The notes under the pieces were generated by a model. The model made no database searches, was not told the DNA's origin, and saw only the letters and a list, made by a program, of their open reading frames with translations. Below, one piece after another: positions 13,378 to 18,278 of a DNA stretch of 18,278 nucleotides. A program made the translations under genes and the position numbers. Where the stretch lies: positions 1-18,278 of the forward strand of contig SLLJ01000245.1 of the NCBI GenBank assembly GCA_007134165.1, in the 5' to 3' direction. The stretch comes from Nitriliruptoraceae bacterium. GTDB lineage: Bacteria; Actinomycetota; Nitriliruptoria; Nitriliruptorales; Nitriliruptoraceae. Position 1 is the first letter of the stretch, and each line of letters starts with the position of its first letter.

Positions 13378-13585
13378 CGCCGCGGTCGGTCCGGGGGCAG
13401 CCCGTCGGTTGGTGTCGAAGGGTCGGATACGCGCGTGGGTGGGGGTTTCGTGTGGGGGGCGCGAGGCTGCCGAACCGGACGGGTACGTGCGCGGTGCCGG
13501 CCGCAGACAAGGGACGGACGACCCTTCCCGTCGCCGGCCGGTGCGGTCAGGATCGAGGCAGCGTCGATGCTGGAGGGAGCGTGTC
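13378..13585. other. deoD-cupin spacer with alternative pairing arms
   Basis: This 208-base stretch holds no gene that I can support. CGACCCTTC at 13519-13527 is the exact complement of GAAGGGTCG at 13417-13425. Its CCCTT can instead pair with the nearer AAGGG at 13509-13513, so two mutually exclusive hairpins are possible. A G-rich run lies at 13436-13459. The cupin ribosome binding site is GGAGGG at 13572-13577. No clear promoter box was found. Confidence 0.4.
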
Positions 13586-13939
13586 ATGAGTGAGTCCTCT
13601 GCACTGGGCCCACAAGCGTTGCTGGTCGATGGAGGTGATGCGCTGCTGCGCCCGCGGGTCGAGCTGCATCCGGGCGTCGAGCACACGATCCTGTGGCGTC
13701 AGGGGCGGGACGTCGCCGGGCTGCTGTGGATCCAAGGCGGCTTCGAGGTCCCGGAGCACACCCACGGGCGCAGCGAGCACCACGTCTGGGTCCTGGCGGG
13801 CCGGGCGCGGATCGGGGACCGCACGGTTGGGCCGGGCAGCTACTGGCACGTGCCGGTCGGAGTACCCCACCACATCGCTGGGGTGGCCCCCGAGGGGTGC
13901 ACGATCGCCTACCAGTTCGTCTCGCGGGTTGCCGGCTGA
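13586..13939 (+). CDS. small single-domain cupin protein
   Basis: A 117-residue, one-domain beta-barrel protein. Both cupin motifs are readable. The first is PEHTHGRSEHHVWVLAG (residues 56-72), with metal ligands His58, His60 and Glu64. The second is GPGSYWHVPVGVPHHI (82-97), fitting G-x5-P-x-G-x2-H with His95. All four ligands are present, so it probably binds a divalent metal. Stand-alone cupins include sugar epimerases, dioxygenases and sensory proteins, and sequence does not choose between them. ATG 13586 has GGAGGG eight bases upstream; the open frame before it is non-coding spacer. It appears to be a one-gene unit, with 208 bases after deoD, and it converges on the lactate permease gene. 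Confidence 0.82.
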   Translation: MSESSALGPQALLVDGGDALLRPRVELHPGVEHTILWRQGRDVAGLLWIQGGFEVPEHTHGRSEHHVWVLAGRARIGDRTVGPGSYWHVPVGVPHHIAGVAPEGCTIAYQFVSRVAG

Positions 13940-13945
13940 AGCCGC

Positions 13946-13981
13946 GCGGGTGATGCACACGCCATCATGGGTATCACCCGC
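13946..13981. terminator. convergent hairpin between the cupin and permease genes
   Basis: GCGGGTGAT (13946-13954) and ATCACCCGC (13973-13981) are exact complements around an 18-base loop that itself contains CCATCATGG. The structure follows the cupin stop by six bases and covers the stop of the convergent permease gene. It probably ends both transcripts. There is no T-tract. Confidence 0.55.
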
Positions 13982-15509
13982 CGCGCGCGAGCCAGGCCTG
14001 CGCCACCACCGACGCGATCACCGCCAGCATCAGGATTCCGGCCCCGCCGAGGTTCCGGCGCAGGACCTCGCCCTCCCGGCGCGAGGCGCCCGCTGCGGTG
14101 GTGCCCACCGCGATCACCGCCGGTGACAGCGCGTTGCCGATGTTGCCGCCGGCGGTTTGCCCCGACAGCAGGATGGTGGCGCTGATGCCGAGGACCGCCG
14201 CGACCTCGGCCTGCAGCGAGCTGAACAGCGCGTTGGACGCGGTGGTGCTCCCCGTCAGTACGGTGCCCAGCGTGCCCAGCGGTGCCGACACCGCCAGGAA
14301 CCCGAGTCCAAGCACGGTGCTCAAGAACTGTGCAACGGCGGCGATCATCCCGGCGTCGGCCATGATCGCGGCGAGCACCGCCAGCCACACGATGGGTGGG
14401 CCCACACTTCGGGCCCGGCGCGACCAGTGTCGCAACGACTCGTGGGTGCTGCCCGCCGGCCACCAGCCGCGCCGGCGGTAGACGACGAGGCCGACCGCCA
14501 CGGCGAGCAGCACGTAGGGCAGTGGGTGCAGCAGGGGACGGAAGACCGGGGTGACGGCGGACTCCGGCGTGGAGAAGCCGAACGCCGCGTCGGCACCGGG
14601 CAGCACTGGTGCGAGTTCCGGAACGCGGTCGAGCAGGGCGCGCACCGGCGGCAGTGCGAACGCGATCGTGGCCGTCACGGTCAGCACGGCGTAGGGCAGG
14701 GCGGCAGCCAGCAGGTCCCCACCGGCGGGGCGGGGGCGGCCGCGGCCGGGCAGCACCAGCCAGCAGACAGCCAGACCAACGAGTCCGGCGGCGGTGGACC
14801 CGAGCGCCGGCTGTGCGCTGACGACCACGACCAACGTGAGCGCCATGGCGCTGCCGATCACCAGCGCCCGCCACGTGTCACCGCGGGAGCGCCGGCCGCG
14901 GGTGAGCACCAGCAGGCCCGACAGGATCGCGTTGAGCCCGAGCACGACGCCGGCGCGCAGCGCGAACTCGCGCGCGTCGGCCTCGCTGAGCCGGGCGGTG
15001 GCCTCGGCCATGAAGTAGCTCGAGCCCATCGAGCCGAAGGTCACCGACCACTGGTAGCCGATCAGGCAGGCCGCCACCGCCGCCACCGGCGCCATGCCCC
15101 GTCGTACCAGCAGCGGTGCGCTCATCGCGATCGGCGCGCCGAACCCGGCCGCTCCTTGCAGGAAGGAGGGCAGCGCGAAGGCCAGCAGCAGCAGTGCTCG
15201 CCCGTCGGTGGGCGCCAGCCGGTCGGTCGCCAACGACAGGTGCTGCAGGGCGCCAGAGCGGTCGAGCACCTCGAACAGCAGCAGTGCCGGCAGCACGATC
15301 GCGAGGATCCACACCCCGGTCCACGTGCCGCGTAGCACCGCCACGCCCAGCGCGGTGGCGTCCAGGCCGTAGGCCAGCAGCGCCAGCACAGCTGCCACGC
15401 CGACCGCCGTGCGGGCGCTGGCCAGCAGTGGCCGGTCGCGCAGCACCAGCGTGGCGAGCAGCACCACCGGTGCGGTCCCCAGCAGGACCGCCCACACCGG
15501 CCAGGTCAC
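13974..15509 (-). CDS. lctP: L-lactate permease family transporter
   Basis: A 511-residue inner-membrane protein with roughly 12-14 hydrophobic segments, of the lactate permease (LctP/LldP) family that imports lactate or glycolate with protons. Family marks are the region LPSFLQGAAGFGAPIAMSAP, IGYQWSVTFGSMGSSYF, the repeat-like APLGTLGTVLTGSTTASNAL, and near the C-terminus SGQTAGGNIGNALSPAVI. The length is slightly below E. coli LldP (551). Start: GTG 15509, supported by AAGGAGG (15514-15520 on the minus strand) four bases upstream. The open frame extends to 15920, but that part overlaps the carboxyltransferase gene and has a proline/arginine/cysteine-rich shadow composition. It lies 70 bases downstream of the carboxyltransferase gene on the same strand, possibly in one transcript. 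Confidence 0.9.
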   Translation of the reverse strand: MTWPVWAVLLGTAPVVLLATLVLRDRPLLASARTAVGVAAVLALLAYGLDATALGVAVLRGTWTGVWILAIVLPALLLFEVLDRSGALQHLSLATDRLAPTDGRALLLLAFALPSFLQGAAGFGAPIAMSAPLLVRRGMAPVAAVAACLIGYQWSVTFGSMGSSYFMAEATARLSEADAREFALRAGVVLGLNAILSGLLVLTRGRRSRGDTWRALVIGSAMALTLVVVVSAQPALGSTAAGLVGLAVCWLVLPGRGRPRPAGGDLLAAALPYAVLTVTATIAFALPPVRALLDRVPELAPVLPGADAAFGFSTPESAVTPVFRPLLHPLPYVLLAVAVGLVVYRRRGWWPAGSTHESLRHWSRRARSVGPPIVWLAVLAAIMADAGMIAAVAQFLSTVLGLGFLAVSAPLGTLGTVLTGSTTASNALFSSLQAEVAAVLGISATILLSGQTAGGNIGNALSPAVIAVGTTAAGASRREGEVLRRNLGGAGILMLAVIASVVAQAWLARGG

Positions 15510-15546
15510 GCCCCCTCCTTGGAGTCGTCGTGTATGTCGTGACCGG

Positions 15547-15562
15547 GGGTCGTCGGCGACCC
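15547..15562 (-). terminator. short hairpin between the carboxyltransferase and lactate permease genes
   Basis: A six-base perfect stem, GGGTCG and CGACCC, has a four-base loop. It lies 17 bases after the carboxyltransferase stop and 27 bases before the permease ribosome binding site. It could partly end the upstream transcript or protect its 3' end; without a T-tract it is a weak terminator call. Confidence 0.35.
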
Positions 15563-15579
15563 GTGGCCGAACCTCGAGC

Positions 15580-17100
15580 CTACTGAGCGGGATCCAGGAC
15601 CGCGCCGGGCCCGTAGCGGGCCCGGCGCCGAGCAAGACGGTCGGGCTCGGCGTCGAGTTCGCGCAGCGTCGCCACCAGCCCGGCACGCAGGGCGGCCGCG
15701 GCGGTGGCGGGGTCGGCGGTCGTCGGACCGGGCAGCACCCGATCCACGATCCCGAGCTCGCGCAGCTCCCCGGCCGTGGGGCGGAGCAGGGCGGCGACCT
15801 CCCGGGCACGGGAGGTGTCGCGGTGCAGGATCGAGGCGGCACCCTCCGGGGCGATGACCTCGAACACCGCGTCGTCCTGCAGCAGCAGCTGGTCGGTGCA
15901 GCCAAGCGCCAGGGCCCCACCCGAGCCTCCCTCGCCGGTCACGACCGCCACGGTCGGTGCAGTGACCGAGAGGGTCGCGACGAACGCCTCGGCGATACCG
16001 ACCGCCAGCCCGCCCCGGTCCGAGACCGCGGACGGGTCAGCGCCCGGCGTGTCGATCAGGGTCACCAGCGGCACCTCCCAGCGCCGGGCGAGTTCAGCGG
16101 CCCGCCGAACCTTGCGGTAGCCCGCCGGCCCCGGTTGCCCGCGGGGCTCGCTTGGCATCGGCCGGGCGCAGCGCCGGTCCATCCCCGCGACCACCACGGT
16201 GCGTGCACCGAGCCGGGCGACGGCGATCACGACCGCGTCGTCGTGCCCGCCGGCCCGGTCCCCGTGCAGTTCGAGGTGCTCGTCGAAGGCGGTGTCGAGC
16301 AGATCGCGAGCGGAGGGCCGATGGGGCCAGCGGGCGCGCGAGACCGCCTCCCAGGCCTCCAGCCGCGTGACCGGCTCCTCGACGGGTTCGGTCGCAGGCA
16401 GCGGGCCGTCGCGGCGTGCGGGGTTCACCAGGCCGACCCACCGGGTCAGGCGGGCCAGCGCCGTCTCCGGCTCCAGCACCTCGTCGACCAGGCCGGCGGC
16501 GAAGGCCACTTCGGCGGTGTGACTGTCGGGCCCGACCCTCTGGCCGGTGACCGCCTCCACGACCCGTGGGCCGGCGAAGCCGACCGCAGCGGCCGCGTCG
16601 GCGATGATCACGTCCGCGAGCGCGCCGTAGGAGGCGTGGACCCCGCCGGTGGTCGGGTTGGTGAACCACGACAGCACCGGGATGCCGGCCTCACGCAGCC
16701 GGCGGATGCCTTCAGCAGCCCGGCTCATCTGCACCAGAGCGAACATGCCTTCCTGCATCCGGGCACCGCCGGTGGCGGTGATCGCCACGAACGGCAGGCG
16801 TTGCTCACGTGCCACGGCCATCGCCGCCGCGACGCGTTCGCCGTGGGCATGGCCCATCGAGCCGCCCAGGAAGCGGAAGTGGCCGAGAGCCACCACCACC
16901 TCCAGGCCCCCGAGCTCGGCCAGCCCCACCGAGACCGACTCGTCGACGTGCGGATCGGCGGCGTCCAGGGCGCGCAGTCGCTCCGCGTAGCCGGGGAAGT
17001 CCAGGGGATCGACGGGGCTGGCGGCGAGAGGGTGGGGCAGCGGCCGCAGGTCCTCGGCCCGCAGTCGGTCGGAGGGTGCGATCGCGGGGCGGGTGGGCAT
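15580..17100 (-). CDS. accDA: fused acyl-CoA carboxyltransferase (AccD-AccA)
   Basis: A 506-residue carboxyltransferase that moves a carboxyl group from carboxybiotin to acetyl-CoA (or a related acyl-CoA). The first half (about residues 30-230) is AccD-like, with TGGARMQEGMFALVQM (110-125), SWFTNPTTGGVHASYG (144-159) and GPRVVEAVTGQ. The second half (about 245-500) is AccA-like, with LELHGDR (276-282), GYRKVRRAAELA, LIDTPGADP (348-356), GEGGSGGALALG (389-400) and IAPEGAASILHRD (415-427). In E. coli these are two proteins. The AccD zinc ribbon is absent: there is no cysteine before Cys311. It needs biotin carboxylase and carrier partners, which are not in the window. Start ATG 17100 has a modest GAGG five bases upstream (plus CCTC 17106-17109). 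Divergent from the enoyl-CoA hydratase gene. Confidence 0.93.
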   Translation of the reverse strand: MPTRPAIAPSDRLRAEDLRPLPHPLAASPVDPLDFPGYAERLRALDAADPHVDESVSVGLAELGGLEVVVALGHFRFLGGSMGHAHGERVAAAMAVAREQRLPFVAITATGGARMQEGMFALVQMSRAAEGIRRLREAGIPVLSWFTNPTTGGVHASYGALADVIIADAAAAVGFAGPRVVEAVTGQRVGPDSHTAEVAFAAGLVDEVLEPETALARLTRWVGLVNPARRDGPLPATEPVEEPVTRLEAWEAVSRARWPHRPSARDLLDTAFDEHLELHGDRAGGHDDAVVIAVARLGARTVVVAGMDRRCARPMPSEPRGQPGPAGYRKVRRAAELARRWEVPLVTLIDTPGADPSAVSDRGGLAVGIAEAFVATLSVTAPTVAVVTGEGGSGGALALGCTDQLLLQDDAVFEVIAPEGAASILHRDTSRAREVAALLRPTAGELRELGIVDRVLPGPTTADPATAAAALRAGLVATLRELDAEPDRLARRRARYGPGAVLDPAQ

Positions 17101-17142
17101 CGAAGCCTCGGGTCCTCACCGGCGGGGTCCGGCCATCACCTC

Positions 17143-17174
17143 AGCGTAGGTCCGTGGAAGATCGCCTGCGTCAA
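17143..17174 (-). promoter_or_regulatory. candidate promoter of the carboxyltransferase gene
   Basis: On the minus strand TTGACG (17169-17174) and TACGCT (17143-17148) resemble -35 and -10 boxes. The 20-base spacing is longer than normal, so the pair is only a suggestion. The leader would be about 36 bases. Confidence 0.25.
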
Positions 17175-17190
17175 CGGCCCAGGAGGCCGG

Positions 17191-17196
17191 TAGGCT
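17191..17196 (+). promoter_or_regulatory. candidate -10 box TAGGCT for the enoyl-CoA hydratase gene
   Basis: TAGGCT is the same hexamer as in front of pntAA and lies 40 bases before ATG 17231. GTCAAC at 17170-17175 is the nearest -35-like sequence, at a short 15-base spacing. It lies inside the divergent region shared with the carboxyltransferase gene. Confidence 0.35.
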
Positions 17197-17230
17197 GGCC
17201 GGAACCGTCCACTGACCACAGGAGTCTGCC

Positions 17231-18013
17231 ATGGGCGAGTTCGTCCGCCTCGAGGTCGACGCCGAGCGCAAGGTCGGCACCATTCGCCTCGACCGTCCGC
17301 CCATGAACGCGCTGTCGCGCCAGGTGTGGGCCGAGATCGAGCAGGCCGCCCTCGAGGCCGCCGACCACGACGAGGTCGGCGCCGTCGTGGTGTGGGGCGG
17401 CCCCAAGGTCTTCGCGGCCGGCGCGGACATCAAGGAGTTCCCCGACTGGGACTACCAGCAGGTCAACGACACCGGTCAACTGCTGCAGCGCAGCCTCGAC
17501 ACCCTGGCGCGGCTGCCGATGCCCACGATCGCGGCGATCAACGGCTACGCGCTCGGCGGCGGCAGTGAGCTGGCGCTGGCCTGCGACTTCCGGTTTGCGG
17601 CTGACAACGCCAAGCTCGGTCAGCCCGAGATCCTGCTCGGCATCATCCCGGGAGCCGGCGGCACCCAGCGCCTGCCCCGGCTGGTCGGTCTGTCGCGGGC
17701 CAAGGAGCTGATCTTCTCGGGTCGTGTGGTCGACATGGTCGAGGGGGAGCGCATCGGGCTGGTCGACGCGGTCCACCCCAGCGACGAGGTCTACGAGGTG
17801 GCGCTGGACACCGCCGCCCGCTACGCCGCGGGCCCCTACGCGCTGCGGCTGGCCAAGCAGGCCATCGAGGACGGCACCGAGCTGCCGCTGGATCAGGGGC
17901 TCCGGCTCGAGCGCAGCCTGTTCGCCGCCGCCTTCGCCACCGACGACGCGTCGATCGGGATCGCAAGCTTCCTGGCCAGCGGCCCGGGCGAAGCCGAGTT
18001 CACCGGCCGCTGA
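17231..18013 (+). CDS. enoyl-CoA hydratase/isomerase family protein
   Basis: A 260-residue crotonase-fold enzyme, typically adding water to trans-2-enoyl-CoA in beta-oxidation. Visible features are the oxyanion-hole segments FAAGADIKEF (residues 61-70) and INGYALGGGSELALACD (103-119), and both glutamates of the hydratase: Glu113 in the latter and Glu133 in LGQPEILLGIIPGAGGTQRL (129-148). With both catalytic glutamates present, hydratase activity is more likely than an isomerase-only role. Length is normal. AGGAG at 17220-17224 is six bases before the ATG. It may serve fatty-acid or branched-chain acid breakdown, in keeping with the acyl-CoA synthetase and carboxyltransferase genes nearby. A further gene follows on the same strand after 63 bases. 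Confidence 0.94.
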   Translation: MGEFVRLEVDAERKVGTIRLDRPPMNALSRQVWAEIEQAALEAADHDEVGAVVVWGGPKVFAAGADIKEFPDWDYQQVNDTGQLLQRSLDTLARLPMPTIAAINGYALGGGSELALACDFRFAADNAKLGQPEILLGIIPGAGGTQRLPRLVGLSRAKELIFSGRVVDMVEGERIGLVDAVHPSDEVYEVALDTAARYAAGPYALRLAKQAIEDGTELPLDQGLRLERSLFAAAFATDDASIGIASFLASGPGEAEFTGR

Positions 18014-18076
18014 TCGCGACTTGTCCCGCCCCGCACCGCACCGTGGCCCCGCGCCACCCATCGAGGAGTGCCTGCC

Positions 18077-18278
18077 GTGAGCGCCGAGCCGCTGTCCGTC
18101 CTCCCTCAACAGCCCACGCCGCTGCCGGTGCCTCGTACGGCCCGTGAGTTGCACGCACTCGACCTCAAGGCCAAGCAGCGCATCTACCACGACTGGGAGT
18201 CGCGCAGCTACGAGGAGAAGTTCTCGATCTCCTACGACGCGCGCTGCATCGACTACGCCCGAGACCGCTTCCGCAAGG
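18077..18278 (+). CDS. probable class I SAM-dependent methyltransferase (5' part)
   Basis: An open frame from GTG 18077 runs off the window after 67 codons, with GAGGAG (18063-18068) eight bases upstream. A proline-rich start (SVLPQQPTPLPVPR) is followed by a charged stretch, KQRIYHDWESRSYEEKFSIS and YDARCIDYARDRFRK. In my recollection, this YxEKxSISYDxRCIDYAxxRF pattern precedes the SAM-binding domain of actinobacterial class I methyltransferases. The SAM-binding glycine motif lies beyond the window, so the product is tentative while the gene itself is well supported. Probably co-transcribed with the enoyl-CoA hydratase gene. Confidence 0.65.
   Translation, partial: MSAEPLSVLPQQPTPLPVPRTARELHALDLKAKQRIYHDWESRSYEEKFSISYDARCIDYARDRFRK

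Noticed and set aside
13436..13459. G-rich run considered as a G-quadruplex
   Set aside because: Only three separate G tracts of three or more are present, so a three-tetrad quadruplex would need a tract split without a loop.
15510..15920. Longer 5' extension of the lactate permease frame
   Set aside because: It overlaps the carboxyltransferase gene and is rich in Pro, Arg, Cys and Ser. GTG 15509 has a strong AAGGAGG.
15409..17193. Plus-strand open frame of 594 codons opposite the carboxyltransferase gene
   Set aside because: Shadow frame; both AccD and AccA motifs are intact on the minus strand.
1..18278. Mobile elements, CRISPR arrays, tRNA or rRNA genes, defence systems
   Set aside because: No transposase or integrase, no regularly spaced repeats, no tRNA-like cloverleaf and no nuclease, helicase or toxin-antitoxin pair was seen; base composition looks uniform across the window.

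Overview
The window is one continuous, gene-dense stretch of a very GC-rich bacterial chromosome. GTG starts are common, many starts overlap the previous stop (ATGA, TGATG, GTGA), ribosome binding sites are AGGAGG-like, and candidate -10 boxes are TAGGCT or TACGGT. Together with the three-subunit PntAA/PntAB/PntB transhydrogenase and a fused AccD-AccA carboxyltransferase, this points to an actinobacterium, perhaps a deep-branching one. The lineage is an inference; there is no rRNA or other marker in the window. I see no insertion sequence, prophage, CRISPR array, tRNA or rRNA. No gene-free gap exceeds 300 bases.

Layout. (1) 1-4642, plus strand: the 3' part of a catabolic/uptake operon. It holds the end of one nucleoside-type ABC permease, a second complete permease, an LLM-class flavin/F420 oxidoreductase, a dihydropyrimidinase/hydantoinase and a shortened SsnA-like amidohydrolase. 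(2) 4643-6178, minus: an acyl-CoA synthetase whose stop codon abuts the operon's stop. (3) 6179-6437: a divergent control region with an exact 14-bp direct repeat and an inverted repeat. (4) 6438-9836, plus: pntAA-pntAB-pntB and a coupled gene for an unrecognised 189-residue protein. (5) 9847-11975: a sirtuin deacylase (minus) and an amidase (plus) diverging from an 83-bp region with back-to-back promoters and a palindrome. (6) 11979-13377: a small lipoprotein (minus) and deoD purine nucleoside phosphorylase (plus), divergent. (7) 13586-13939: a small cupin. (8) 13974-17100, minus: the fused acetyl/propionyl-CoA-type carboxyltransferase, then a lactate permease. (9) 17231-18278, plus: an enoyl-CoA hydratase and the start of a probable SAM-dependent methyltransferase that runs off the window.

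How the genes fit together. Region 1 looks like import of a nucleoside or nucleobase-like compound followed by ring reduction/oxidation and hydrolytic ring opening. deoD, further along, also belongs to nucleoside salvage. The transhydrogenase (NADPH/NADH balance), the NAD-consuming sirtuin and the nucleoside phosphorylase share a nicotinamide-nucleotide/nucleoside theme, but nothing shows they act as one system. The acyl-CoA synthetase, carboxyltransferase, lactate permease and enoyl-CoA hydratase are ordinary carboxylate and acyl-CoA metabolism.

I found no clear previously undescribed defence or mobile system. The most unusual items are the region-1 operon with its compact SsnA-like enzyme, the orphan gene coupled to pntB, the shared promoter layout of the amidase and deoD genes, the palindrome in the amidase promoter spacer, and the 14-bp direct repeat upstream of pntAA.
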